64,000 bases of DNA, from positions 105,934,044-105,998,043 of the forward strand of contig NC_056527.1 in NCBI RefSeq assembly GCF_019175285.1, read 5' to 3'. The stretch's first letter is position 1. Every line of letters starts with the position of its first letter. The position numbers were made by a program, and so were the translations under genes. The DNA comes from Sceloporus undulatus. Lineage: Eukaryota > Chordata > Lepidosauria > Squamata > Phrynosomatidae. A model generated the notes under the pieces. The model had not been told where the DNA came from. It saw only the letters and a program-made list of their open reading frames with translations, and ran no database searches. This document shows, piece after piece, positions 14,687 to 25,319 of this stretch.

Positions 14687-14897
14687 CTTGTTATACGCTG
14701 GGATTTGGTTCCAAGATCCCCCGTGTATAACAAAATCCGTGTATGCTCAAGTCCCATTAAGTATAATGACATAGCAAAATGGTGTCCCTAATAAAAAATG
14801 GAACATCAAGGTAAATTTATACTTTTTTGGAACATTTTCAAACCGTGTATGCTTAAATCTGTGTATAAAAAATCCGTGTATAAGAAGGGCCGACTGT
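14687..14897 (+). repeat. Tigger-like MITE with inverted ends
   Basis: The left end TACAGTGGATCCTTGTTATA and the complement of the right end (TACAGTCGGCCCTTCTTATA) match at most positions and abut TA dinucleotides. The interior has CCGTGTATGCTCAAGTCCC, shared with the other copies in this window. Confidence 0.7.
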
Positions 14898-14986
14898 ACA
14901 CACATGGTGCCTGTAGGAAGTAGTGAAGTCTTCGGGGCAAAACAATTTCAGGAATCATTTTCTCCCCTTTTTGTTATGTCTTAGAA

Positions 14987-15182
14987 CAGTGATGGCGAAC
15001 CTATGGCACATGTGCCAGAGGTGGCACTCGGAGCCCTCTCTGTGGACACACATGCTGTCGCCCTAGCACAGAGTTTGCCAGTTTCTTACTAGAAAGCCAG
15101 AGGGACGTGGCACTTTGCAATAAATAAGTGGGGTCTGGGTTGCAGTTTGGGCACTCAGTTTGTAAAAGGTTCACCATCACTG
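14987..15182. mobile_element. Non-autonomous hAT element with SPIN-like ends
   Basis: The element begins CAGTGATGGCGAACCTATGG and ends AAGGTTCACCATCACTG, so the terminal inverted repeats are about 15-17 bases. It is flanked on both sides by the exact 8-bp duplication TCTTAGAA (14979-14986 and 15183-15190), the hallmark of hAT insertion. The ends resemble the SPIN group, known from tetrapods including lizards through horizontal transfer. At 196 bp it has no transposase. Confidence 0.85.
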
Positions 15183-15190
15183 TCTTAGAA

Positions 15191-15934
15191 TTTTGGCTTT
15201 AATTTCCTGTGTCATAATGAATTACAGGGGAGAGGTTCTCAGTGTTCTCTAGGATCATTATTCGCTTGGCCTTTGATACTGCTTTCCTTTGTTTTGCTAT
15301 ACAAACCCAAGTGCAATTCTTACTGGACTTAATGTGTACACAAATGGTTGTAAGTTCCTGTTTGAAAACTTCATAAAGGTATCCAATTGGAGAAACTGAC
15401 AGATGGATTAAGTTGGGAACTTTTCCAGAAGCATATGCAGGAGCAGATGACACAAAATCCTGTGTCTCACTACTTGAAAGGAGCCCCACAAGCATGCAGC
15501 AGTTGAAATAAAATTGGCCCTCCAGTTGGATCAGAGCAGCTTGCAACTCTCAGGTCACCTAGCCCTGGAGAGGAATTGGCAGGGATCCTCAGTAGTTTCC
15601 AGGAAGACATCTGGCTCACCAACAAGAAAGCTGGTACCTTTAACCCAAGAGTAAGATTGAAATCAGACTAGTCATTGCAAGTGATTTAAGTTCCTTAAAT
15701 GCTGTAGGAAGGAGCAATCTGAATGTGCAGGGGCTTTTAAGAAGGTGTTTTAACTCAATTGTCATGGAAGCTTTAAAATGCCAATTTAAAGAAAAGAAAA
15801 AATGACAACTCATTTAGAGCATCTGGTGTGGAAAATTATAGAGGGCATGTTAATGGAAGAGGTTGAGGCTGAAAGTGCTTCAGCCAAGAGAAATTTGTGT
15901 TTCTTCATTTTAGGCGCAGTAGCCTTATCGCAGG
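15191..15934. other. Non-coding, nothing recognised
   Basis: No repeat family, exon or RNA gene could be supported. The minus-strand open frame of about 115 codons near 15199-15546 shows no recognisable domain. Confidence 0.4.
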
Positions 15935-16078
15935 TTTTCTTGGGAAGATTTGTTCAGAGGGGGTTGCCCTTCCTCTGAAGCTGAGTGTGTCTTGCCAAAG
16001 GTCACCTCATGAGTTTCCATGGCCAAGCAGGGATTTGAACCCTGGTCACCAGTCATAGTTGAAACGCACCATACTGGT
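15935..16078 (-). repeat. Sauria-type SINE, reverse orientation
   Basis: Complementary family blocks appear in order: AAGATTTGTTCAGAGGG, GGTTGCCCTTCCTCTGAAGC, GAGTTTCCATGGCC and the reversed B box GGGATTTGAACCC. Confidence 0.75.
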
Positions 16079-16799
16079 CCCAGTGGTTTACTATATAATA
16101 GGCTGCAACTCCCATCTCTCCTAGCTAGCTTGGCATTGGGAAGATTGAGTTGAAGCACAACAGCTACAACCCCAAGCTCTGTAGTCCACTCAGGAAAGCA
16201 TAGCGGAGAAGAGAAGAAAACACTGTCAAATACTTCATTGGGAGGCCCAACTATTTAGGTTCCCCAACAGACCTGTGACCTTTCTTACTCTGCCATTGAT
16301 AACATGTTTCAAAATGTTGGCTGTTCACAAAAAATTGCACAAATGTGCAACACAGCATAAAAGCTGAGTAGTGGTTTCTTTTGCCTCACAATACTTCTTT
16401 CTGTAACTGGTTTCCCAATTCAGCATTCTTTGAGGTCTGTCAAGTTACAGGAATGACCCTGAGTGAGGGCAGTGACTGGAAGGTGGCAGAGGGTAGGGAG
16501 AGAATGGGATGTTGTGGTCAGACATGAATTGTGTAAGCAGAAAGGGGGTGGACAGCTTGTATATACCAGTGTTTGTCCTGGTGCGGAAAATTGATGCTTT
16601 TGTTGTTTATGAAGGGTGTTTTTATCCTTTCAAAGATTTTATATGAAAGTTTTGTTCTTCCTGAAGTAACCATAAATACACAATTCAGAGTACTAGTTAA
16701 TACCTATAAAGCTCTTATCAATTTGATCAAGCACTTGACTTCTCCCAATGTGATCACACACCATTTTTAATGGTCAGGAAGAGGAATACCTTCCTATCA

Positions 16800-17095
16800 C
16801 AGGAACATTGGTGGGGACACACAAGAGAGCCTTCTTAGTGGCTGCTCTCAGGATTTGAAATGCCCACTCTGTTCTGCTGCAAGCAAAGACCTTTCTGCTT
16901 AGACTAATATCTGGCTATTAGCTGGTCACTGCACAATGTTCTTTAATGGTGGGAGTAACCTTAGAGTTGTTTTTAACAGGATACGCTTTTGAGGGGGTTT
17001 TAACTTACGAATAGATTTTAGCAGTGTTTTGTTTTAATCTGTTGTAAACTGCCTTGGGTCACATACTGGCATATAAATTGAACATACAAATAATG
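16800..17095 (+). repeat. LINE 3'-end fragment
   Basis: The segment keeps the squamate LINE-tail order: GAGAGCCTTCTTAGTGGCTG, then ACCTTTCTGCTTAGACTAAT, and near the end GTTGTAAACTGCCTTGGGTC and GGCATATAAATTG. It is much degraded, with no reading frame. Confidence 0.5.
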
Positions 17096-17617
17096 AATTG
17101 TAGCAGGGATGTGTTGCTTGTTACTGAGCACTGCTTCATCCATACATGTGTAATATCTAATGACTTTAGGCTGCAGGCATGAACAGGACTGTCTTTGGCA
17201 AGACAGCTCTGCCAATAGGTAATGACACACATGCCTGTACACCAAATTACAGCTCTGGCTCTTGCACTGGGATTATCTTTTTGTAGTGGTTGTCAAGATG
17301 TTTTTGAGATGTGGGAACTGGATGGCTTGGTTGTGGGGTGGCATTTGATCCTTCAGATTTCTTGGGACTGCTACTTTTACGATCCTTCATTGTCTACGGT
17401 TGCAGTCCGACATCTGGGGACATGCACCCTTGTTCTGGTGTAAGGAAAGCATGTATTAGAGAAATTATGGGCTTTTGTGTCAAAGAGGAACCCCACTCCT
17501 GGAATAGGCTGCTTCCCGCCTCCCAGCATCTGGTGGCATTTGAGATCCGAAATGACCTTGGAATAAGTTGAGAGAAATCATCTGGATAGACAGCTGGCTT
17601 CTGAATATCCCAGTTGC

Positions 17618-17623
17618 TTTATT
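17618..17623 (-). terminator. Poly(A) signal of the SOCS3-like gene
   Basis: TTTATT on the plus strand reads AATAAA on the minus strand, about 155 bases after the SOCS3-like stop codon. A short 3'UTR is implied, without the long AU-rich tail typical of SOCS3. Confidence 0.6.
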
Positions 17624-17776
17624 CCTCGAAAAACAGTCAACAGACACACTGTTGGGCTTCCAGTTCTGACCTTGTATTGAAGAGGGAATGTCTGGAAGGA
17701 AAGACCCCGCCCTCATTACAAGGCCTTAAAGAGGCTTTCTCCCTGTCCTCCTCCCTTGATATACCCTCTGTCCCTT

Positions 17777-18337
17777 TCAGCTGCATAGTGAGTTCAATAA
17801 TCCCTGGGGCACAGGTAGCCCTTGCAACCGAGCCCTGGTGTCCCCTCTGCCCCGGACACTGGCTCGCACAGCCCGGCGGCACAACTCCTGGAGAGTGGGC
17901 ACCTTGCATCGAAGTGGATGGGTGAGGGCCAAAGGCACTGGCGGCTGCCCTTCTCTCTCCAGATAGCATGGGCCCCCTTCAACAGCCCCCAGGCAGAGAT
18001 AATGTTCTACCAACTGGACCACACAGCAGAAAGTTGGAGGATGGCCAGCCCCTGGCAGAGCCTCCAGGTGAAAAGCTGGGCCTTGTTGCTGGATGCGCAG
18101 GTTGGTGATGCCAGTGTTGGTGCGGACGCTCAGGGTAAAGAGGTGGTGGTGGTCGGAGGAATCTCGCACCAGGAAGACACCAGGTGGCTGGGAGGTTAAG
18201 AGCCGCTTGGCTTCAGTGCCTGACAGGCTGCCCCAGTAGAATCCGCTGGCCTCCAGGCGTTCCAGAGCACTTTCCACCCGTTCAAACTCCCCACAGAAAC
18301 TTTTGAAGTGGTAGGAGGGTGTGGATGTGCCACTCAT
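17777..18337 (-). CDS. SOCS3-like suppressor of cytokine signalling, 186 aa
   Basis: SOCS proteins bind phosphotyrosines on cytokine receptors and JAKs and recruit Elongin B/C-Cullin 5 for ubiquitination. Domains in order: a kinase-inhibitory-like segment, residues 9-16 (YHFKSFCG), with the phenylalanine that SOCS3 has in KTFSS; an extended SH2 helix and SH2 domain about 22-142, with SGFYWGSLSG and the pTyr arginine R58 in FLVRDSS; and a SOCS box about 146-186, with BC box TLQELCRRAV and Cul5 motif LPVP at 174-177. TFCCVVQLVEHY resembles SOCS3 FDCVLKLVHHY most closely. It is shorter than mammalian SOCS3 (225) because the PEST insert before the SOCS box is lacking. I chose the second ATG, in GCCATGAG context, because MSG aligns with SOCS3 MSRP; an upstream ATG at 18391 would add 18 residues. 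An acceptor (CTGCTTTAG) ends at 18440, so a non-coding exon lies upstream. It runs tail-to-tail with RPS9. Confidence 0.88.
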   Translation of the reverse strand: MSGTSTPSYHFKSFCGEFERVESALERLEASGFYWGSLSGTEAKRLLTSQPPGVFLVRDSSDHHHLFTLSVRTNTGITNLRIQQQGPAFHLEALPGAGHPPTFCCVVQLVEHYLCLGAVEGGPCYLEREGQPPVPLALTHPLRCKVPTLQELCRRAVRASVRGRGDTRARLQGLPVPQGLLNSLCS

Positions 18338-18439
18338 GGCCGCCACAGCTTGGGCAGGTGCTGGCGGGCAGCACCAGCACAGGGGGACCATTGCGCCTCC
18401 AGTTGGCCCAAAGATCTTGCTCGGTTATCGTAGCAGCAT
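18338..18439 (-). other. 5'UTR part of the SOCS3-like coding exon
   Basis: On the minus strand TGTCTTCTGCTTTAG forms a good acceptor ending at 18440, after which about 100 bases of leader precede the chosen ATG. A non-coding first exon plus single coding exon is the known SOCS3 layout. The first exon and promoter could not be located. Confidence 0.5.
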
Positions 18440-18441
18440 CT

Positions 18442-20319
18442 AAAGCAGAAGACAGAAATGGTTCACATGTTGCCACACCTAGAGAGAGACTATACTTGCT
18501 TCATTTTTGTGCAAATGTGGTCAAATTAGATTAGTCATAGTTCAATATTTACATTAAAAGCGATTCTTTTGCTTCTCACTGTTCTATGTATTTGTGAATT
18601 TGAAGGTGAGCACTTCCTGGAACATCTGAAGCTAGCCCAAAGCTGCAGAACAGTTTCATAAAATGCATTAGTAATGTGATCCAGATTCTCCAAGAGGCCC
18701 TATGTTAAAGCCTTCAAATTGACACCATAGTGGACATGTCTTGTCGTGGCAGGCTGCTGTTTCATCTTTGTAAAAAAAAAAAAGTGTGACCTTTGTTGCT
18801 CAGGAGCTGACTGATTGAGCAAGCTCAGCTTTTTTTCTCACAGCTTTTGCAACTGGTTGTTTCAGGAATCCTCAGTGAAAGTGAGAACCAGGAGAACAAA
18901 GGCACAGTTGAGTGACTGGACTTCACAGCAGAAAGGAAATTAGCTGTAAAGTAAAAAAAATGTGCTGCTGGAAAAAGTTACTTTGGGGGAACTATACTTC
19001 TTACACTCATCCAGCTAAGATGGCTATGCTGGCTCACAGATATAGATGTGAGACTGCATGGGACTGGAGGAGAATGAGGGGCATAGCATGTCTGCTATCA
19101 GCTGCCCTAAGACAAGTAGCTCAAGGTATTGCAGGAAGTTATTTTCCCAGCACAGAGGTGGGGGGATTAATATGGGTATTAACAAACACTCTTACCATTT
19201 TTTCCCCATGTGGAACAAGCCGTCTGTAAAGCCACTGGTTTTTATTTGCCTATTCAAGATGCAACAATACCTGGCACAATACTTAGTATTGCAAAGACAG
19301 TTTACAACATTCTGCCTCCCACTGTGAGGACCTCAGCCAAATTCAGAGAAGAACAGAGTCCTGAAGGAGCAGCAGATGCCACCCTTTTTCTTGCTAATCA
19401 AAATGTTAAGTGCCTCTGTCCTGCAAGCCCTGCTCTCCACCACTGCTCACGGCTCCATGAAAAGACTTGGAGCCTTCAAGGAGGAGCTGGATTGCAGCCT
19501 CTGTGATAGTTGTGGGGAGAGGATGGCTGCAGGAGATCATACTGTTGCTATTGGGGAATAGAATGCAACCTTAGCAATTGTTTAATATGTCTTCTTCCTC
19601 TCACAGTGTTGTGTATTTGTAAGTCAGCTGATATTGCAAAGACACTATCTCTCCAGCAGCCTCTTGTTACAAGGAAACAGACCAAGTCAAAAATGCAATG
19701 CTGGAATTTCCTGCCACCCAGAGAAGGGGAGGGGAGCCCTGTATTGTACAACGTCTTGTGGGTTTGAGGCCCAGTGCTGATTACCTTTGGAAGGAATCAC
19801 AATCACACATCCACAGTAACCAAAAATGTCCAGCTCACAGAGCTTTTATCCTGCTAGATTTGGTGATACCACGCATTAAGACAACTGGTTATTATTTTTT
19901 GCCTTTCTCACAATTTGTCACCTCTTTGTCTCTTTGACTCCATTACTATACATCCACAGAGCTGACCCAAAACATTTAGCTGGCCAAACCAGGGTAGCAA
20001 ATGATGCCCACCCACCAAAATCAGTACATATAAATACCCAAAGCTGGCCAGGTTACTTTGGTACATGAGACATTCAAATCAACAAATACCTTTCCCCATC
20101 CTTGACAGTAAAAATCTGAAAACTAATCTATTAAGGAACCAGATTTATTGCCCTTCTGTGATATACCAAATATACTGTCCGAGGCAACATCCTCACTCCG
20201 CCTAAAGCTAGGGCTGGCTCTGCCTATCCAATTATTGTATCACCAGATATTTTCAGATAAGAAGCTAAAGAGCTCTGAAGCAAAAGAGATGCTGGTCAGC
20301 ACCTGCCAGATGCAGACTA
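18442..20319. other. Non-coding, probably upstream region of the SOCS3-like gene
   Basis: I see no repeat family or coding exon that can be supported. Several ~60-100 codon open frames lack domains and splice support. The undetected SOCS first exon should lie somewhere here. Confidence 0.4.
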
Positions 20320-20375
20320 CCAGGCTAGATGAATCAATAGTCTAACCTGGTATAAGGCAGCTTCTCCTGTGCTTT
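20320..20375 (+). repeat. Tail fragment of a tRNA-Ala-derived SINE
   Basis: GGCTAGATGAATCAATAGTC and GGTATAAGGCAGCTTCTCC match the 3' end of the SINE whose fuller copy lies at 31488-31745. Confidence 0.5.
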
Positions 20376-20807
20376 AAGAAATGACATGGTTGACAGCTCA
20401 TAAGTCTGAAGAACCACCCCCCAAAAGAGGCTGCTACCTGTGTCTCTGAAGTTGTCAGTGTTCTTGCCTTCCACTCATGTTTGGAGAGGGTCAGTTCTGC
20501 CTAGAATAGATCATGTATTGAATGTAGTTGGAACTTTTATTCATTCCTGACAGAATTATGAAATCAAATTACCTGGTCTCACAAGATGCTTGCCATTCTC
20601 CTGCCTGAATCCGCACTCTAGGCTTGCTTCTTTCCATCCGCCTTCAATAGAGTCTACCTCATTTCCACAATGGATGCCACTGAGTAATTCACTCCCAGGC
20701 AGAGAGGTTTCAGGACTGCCCACCTCTGAAGGAAATTGCCTGTTGAATCTCTCTACAAGACTACCAGTTTTAATGGTTAACCACTCATGAGAGACATGTC
20801 TTTGTGT

Positions 20808-21150
20808 CTAGGTGTACATCCATACTGTGCAATTATAGCAGTTCAACATCACTTTAAATGTCATGGGTGCATTCTCTGTAATCTTGGGATCTGCTCAGGA
20901 ACTTAAATTTTCTGCTAGAAAGCTCTAGTTTGAATGACAGCAGAAAATTCTACGAGAATCCACAGTAACGGCACTTTGATTCTACTTCAGCTGCCATGGC
21001 TCCATGCTATGGAATTCTGGAATTTGTAGTTCTATGAGGCATTTAGATGTCTCAGTGAGAAAGATCTAGTGCCTCCCCGAACTACAATCCCAAGATTCCA
21101 CAGAAAGGAGCCACAGTAGCGAAAGTCAGATCAAACTGGTCCAGTTATGA
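20808..21150. repeat. Palindromic MITE
   Basis: One arm reads GCAGTTCAACATCACTTTAA and GGAATTCTGGAATTTGTAGT; the other arm returns ACTACAATCCCAAGATTCC and CAGATCAAACTGGTCC. Some extra sequence in the left half makes this copy longer than the ~230-bp standard. The family has about ten copies in the window. Confidence 0.6.
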
Positions 21151-21990
21151 AGTTTGGATATGTGCAAGGAATCTTTCTAGCATCTGCGGTCTTCCAGTAT
21201 GTACCTTGCTCCAGGATAGCTCCTCCCATGTAACCCCCTCTGCCACACTTTTATTTTGTAATAGATTCAGTTGTGGTGCTATTAGGGAATGACGGACGAA
21301 ACCAAGTATCCCTCTCTTAGGAACCAGCAGGAGGGCTCCTCAATACAGCAAGGTTGTGCCACCATATTTTGACCACACATTACTTACACTTGATCTTAGT
21401 CAAAAAGGAAAACAAGCATTATTTTTTTAAGCCGTGTCTAAGTAGATGGGACATTTCAGTCTGTCAGATTCAGGTTTTGTTGCAGAATTCAGACAGAACA
21501 ACACCCACAAGTTGGGCACTTTACAAAATTGTCACCGGAAACATTTGAAACAATATCCTTGAGTTTCAGCCCCTCATCATGTCTGGATTTGTTTCTGGCT
21601 TTGGTATGGGCAAGAAACAAATGGAACAATAATTGTCTCAACATGTTTACTTCATTTGTATTACAGCAATCACTCCCTTTCCCAACAAGAAGGGCTAACA
21701 GTTGCATAAAATAAATGTTCCTCTTGATGTGGACACATGTTTTGTGACTGGGTGTTTTGGTATTGTGGAATGCCTTTACATCGGCACCCACAAACATTTC
21801 TGCAGAGGTAGGGTATTTTTATAGTGTACAATATGCTGAAATGCAAACTGGAGTGTTACAAAGCACCAATTGAAGACATTCAGTGAAAAAAAAATTAAAT
21901 CTTGCTGAGCAAAGGTTAAGTTGAAGCCTGATGGTAAGACCCCCAGGGTGAGTCTATTGTACTTAGAGTAGATCTATTGAAATTAATGAG
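21151..21990. other. Non-coding, nothing recognised
   Basis: A minus-strand open frame of 102 codons (21489-21797) ends in a CPTCGCC motif but matches no domain I know. No repeats recognised. Confidence 0.35.
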
Positions 21991-22333
21991 ACGTGGGTGT
22001 ATTGACACTGCATAATCATAGCAGCTCGCTATCAGTTTAACTGCCATGGCTCCATCCTATAGGATTTGTAGTTTGGCAAACTATTTAGAAGGCACCAAGA
22101 GACTTTGAACGAGAGGGGCTGAATAACAGAGTCACGTTGGGAGAACCTACAAGTGCCTAGAGAAGTGTTTTCTCTAGGATCTTCTAGGTTCTCTAGCACA
22201 ACCCTATGGTCATTGTCTGGCAGAGTTGCGCTGGAGGACCTAAAGATTCATAGAGAGAACATATTTATCAAAACCACAAATAATCAAATCCGCCAAAGTA
22301 AAACCTGCAAATGTGGAGGGCCAACTGTAATTG
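21991..22333. repeat. Partial palindromic MITE followed by a second MITE-like copy
   Basis: The first ~90 bases (TATTGACACTGCATAATC...GGATTTGTAGTTTGGC) are one arm of the palindromic MITE family. From about 22150 the element seen at 10380-10632 recurs: TCTCTAGGATCTTCTAGG, GGAGGACCTAAAGATTC, ending GTGGAGGGCCAACTGTA. Confidence 0.55.
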
Positions 22334-22794
22334 GCTAGTATGGCTACCCTCTTACTATAACTTATTTGCCTCATTGGTTGCAGTGGGTCTCCTCTAAACA
22401 TGATTAAACCTAGATCCAACCCATTAAGTCCAGATTCTAATGTTAACTAACTGTGTTTAACTCCTCTCCTGCACTTGTGGTACAGTCAAGTCCACACTTG
22501 ATCAACCTACACAGACTGGCTCAGTGAACAAGTTAATGTTATTTCCTTTCCATCCCCCTTTCCTCCATAGAAAAACTGTTGTTGTGCTGCAGTTGTGTTA
22601 GAAGTGAAGTTTTATTGTTTGCTTGATTTTAAAGGAATGATCCAGTTGCAAGTAAGCCCTGTCATTTTCAATAGGGAAGAGTTTAGTGTGGGCTTAAGTT
22701 TCCACTTAAATCAATAGGATTTAAACCTGTTTAACTTGGAAAGAGTTATGCATGGACCCAAGTCTGCACTTAAATCAACAGGACTTAAACTTCC

Positions 22795-23070
22795 AAAATC
22801 CACAAAGCAGTTATACCTTTATTTGGCCCAAATGCACAAAATACATGAGGCATGTTGGTACATACCAACAACATTTTGACAAAACACAGGCCTGTGACTA
22901 ACATCATCACTTATTATGTATTCTTTTTAACGCCCTTGCTTCTTGAAGAAGCCAATGGAGCTTCAAAAGCTTACAACAGGTAGTTTGTGATTTTGGTTGG
23001 CCCCATAAAGATATTACAGTTTTGTGGATTTTGGATGTTATTGTAATTTGCTCAATGGCCAACACAGCTA
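22795..23070 (+). repeat. Unnamed dispersed repeat (GAAGCCAATGGAGCTTC family)
   Basis: The text AATCCACAAAGCAGTTATAC...ACAAAATACATGAGGCATG appears first and is then mirrored by CTTACAACAGGTAG...ATATTACAGTTTTGTGGATT, so the copy is partly inverted on itself. Related pieces lie at 6535-6600 and 51590-51830. Confidence 0.5.
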
Positions 23071-23299
23071 TCCCTGGATATGTTTCCAGGATTTAAACAT
23101 GTTTAACTTCGGCTGGAACATTATACTGGATTGATCCATCTAGCTCAGTGTAAAGAAACAAACTGGCAGCAGCAATCTCAGGTTTCAGATGGGAGGCTTT
23201 TCCCGAAACCTTCAACGTGCAAAACCTGTGCTCTCCCACCAAGCTACAGCTTAACTATGGTTTCAGTACAGATGTGGGCAAAGAGTGTCCCTCCATATA

Positions 23300-23934
23300 T
23301 GACTAGACTACAACTTCCCCTATCTCAAACCAGCCCAGGCAATGGTGACTGAGGATGGGAGTTGTAGTCTGGCAGGATCCACAGGGCCACAAATTGCTCA
23401 GTGCTGCTTTAATGTAAAAGCAATGGTTTAGGACAGGTTTCAACAATAATAGAGATTCAGAACAGAATTGAGCGAATCTTTCCTGTTCAAAAAAAGCAAA
23501 GTAAGTCAGGCAAAGTTTTGCTGTGGGTGGAGATTTTGAAGCAATTTCCTTGTTGGGCCAAAGGATTTCAATTTCTTGATCCCATCCTTCAACATTTCCG
23601 ATTTGTGGATTCTGTTGGCTTTTAGAACTGAGTGGGTGGAAATATAAAATAACTAAATGCAGAAAGTTCTATTAATATTCATAAATAGGAAAGAAGTATT
23701 TCTCAGTTGTGTCAGGTCTCAAAAACAAAATGTGAATGTTTTTGACAGCCAAAGATTTACAATTTCAGTTTGTGACATTTCATTTTTTCCCCTCCAAGGC
23801 AAGCTAAGAACTGGCTTCCATTACATCATCATATTTCATGTCTAAAATTTAATTCACATTTTCCCCACTTAATGATGATGATGATTATAATAATGATGGG
23901 AAGGAGGGAGAAAAGGGGATTTATCCCAGGTTAC
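23300..23934. other. Non-coding, nothing recognised apart from a short (ATG)n run
   Basis: A short TGATGATGATG run occurs near 23873. No coding content is supported. Confidence 0.4.
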
Positions 23935-24061
23935 AGCCATTAAATCCCAGGTTTTGCAGGCACTTATTTTAGAGAAAGGAACTGGCAAAACCACCCCAAA
24001 TATTCCTTGCCTAAGAAAACCCTATGAAATCACACGGTTGCCTTAAGTCAACAGGCAACTT
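23935..24061 (+). repeat. 3' part of a 5S rRNA-derived SINE
   Basis: The tail module is present: AAGGAACTGGCAAAACCACC, TTCCTTGCCTAAGAAAACCC, TATGAAATCACACGG and CAACAGGCAACTTGG. This is the same module that follows the 5S-like head of the reverse copy at 59595-59822. The 5S-like head itself is reduced to a few bases here. Confidence 0.6.
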
Positions 24062-24294
24062 GGAGTGCATCTACACTGTGGAAATAATGCAATTCCACAT
24101 CACTTTAAGTGCTGGGGCTCCATCCTATGGAATATCTGGGATTTGTAGTTTTACAAAATCTTTTGCCTCCTCTGCCAAAGGGTGCTAGTGCCTCTCCAAA
24201 TTACAAATGTCAGGGTTCTGCAGGTTGGAGCCATAACCATTAAAGTGGTTTCAAACTGCATTATTTCTACAGTGTAGATGCACCCTTGAAGGGA
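24062..24294. repeat. Palindromic MITE, well-preserved copy
   Basis: The left arm starts AGTGCATCTACACTGTGGAA and the right arm ends TTCTACAGTGTAGATGCACC, giving inverted repeats over about 45 terminal bases and weaker pairing further in. At about 233 bp it is the best copy from which to read the family. Confidence 0.75.
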
Positions 24295-24504
24295 TAGACA
24301 TAAGCAAGAAAGCACCAAGAATTTTCCCACAGATAAATCCCAGCATTAAAACCACCACAATAGTTCTGAACCAGGAGACAAAATTACCCCAACTTATTCT
24401 CTCTCTCTTGTTCTTTCCCTTCTAAGTCCACCAGGCATTTTGCCACCACCTCCTCTCCAACTCATTAATCCCACCAGCCAAAAATATAAAAAGAGAATTA
24501 TTAT

Positions 24505-24742
24505 TAGTTGTTGTTGTGTGTCTTCAACTCATTTCTGACTTAGGGGGACCCAATGGCAAACCTATCATAGGGTTTTCTCAGCAAGATTTATTGAGAGGAG
24601 GTTTTGCCATGGCCTTCTCCTGGGGTTGAGAGAGTGTGACTTTGCCTGAGATCACCCAGTGGGTTTCATGGCTGAGCTGGGAACTGAACCCTGGTCTCCA
24701 GAGTCGTAGTCTAATGCTCAAACCATTACACTATGCTGGCTC
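24505..24742 (-). repeat. Sauria-type SINE, reverse orientation, near full length
   Basis: From left to right lie the reversed tail (GTTGTTGTTGTGTG), GCAAGATTTATTGAGAGG, GAGAGAGTGTGACTTTGC, GTGGGTTTCATGGCTGAG, reversed B box CTGAACCCTGG, and reversed A-box region AACCATTACACTATGCTGGC. Pol III promoter elements are recognisable. Confidence 0.85.
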
Positions 24743-25025
24743 TCATCATTATCATCATCATTGTTGTTATTGTTGCTATCATCACCATTATTGTTGTTGC
24801 TGCTGTTATCATCACCACCACCATTATTATTGTTGTCATCATCATCATCATCACAACTACTATTATTATTGTTATATCACCATTATTATTAATGTTATCA
24901 TCATTATCATCACCATTATTATTATTATCATTGCCATCACCATTATTATTGTTATCATCACCATTATTATTATTGTGATCATCATCATCACCATTATTGT
25001 TGTTGTTGTGATTATTATTATTATT
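24743..25025. repeat. Mosaic (ATC)n/(ATT)n/(GTT)n trinucleotide array
   Basis: About 280 bases consist almost wholly of ATC, ATT, ACC and GTT triplets in short blocks, producing long spurious poly-Ile or poly-Asn/Asp open frames on the two strands. It abuts the 5' head of the adjoining SINE. Confidence 0.9.
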
Positions 25026-25087
25026 CTCTTTCTCTGGTCCTCTTTCCAAACTCACCTTTTTGGAGGCCAAGGAAGCAGAAGCGCCTT

Positions 25088-25113
25088 TCTTTCTTTCTTT
25101 CTTTCTTTCTTTC
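25088..25113. repeat. (TTTC)n microsatellite
   Basis: A TTTC tetranucleotide tract of about six units is directly visible. Confidence 0.85.
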
Positions 25114-25319
25114 TCCAAGGATGAAGGGAGAGGATCCCCCCCCAAATTTCCAAAATCACAAAACCAACTCCATTTCGTGGAGTCTGAGGGTGAAAAGGAG
25201 CCCACCTTGGTGGCCTGGCTTGTCCATCATCTCAAGGGTGGTCCAAGGGCCTTTGCAACCCAAAAAACACAGGTTTCCAAGTGCAAAAATGAATACTATT
25301 TGCTCTAAGTTGAGTCAGG

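Noticed and set aside
17822-18199. 125-codon plus-strand frame over the SOCS3-like gene
   Set aside because: It is the antisense shadow of the SH2 and SOCS-box coding sequence.
21489-21797. 102-codon minus-strand frame ending near CPTCGCCSV
   Set aside because: No known domain, no splice or poly(A) support, and the length is within chance for the base composition; kept only as a note.
24741-25113. CRISPR-like regular repeats
   Set aside because: Units are 3-4 bases without spacers in a vertebrate nuclear context; these are microsatellites.
24636-25205. Long open frames on both strands (poly-Ile/Val or Asn/Asp-rich, ~160 codons)
   Set aside because: They are translations of the ATC/ATT trinucleotide array and change amino acid with frame; there is no gene evidence.
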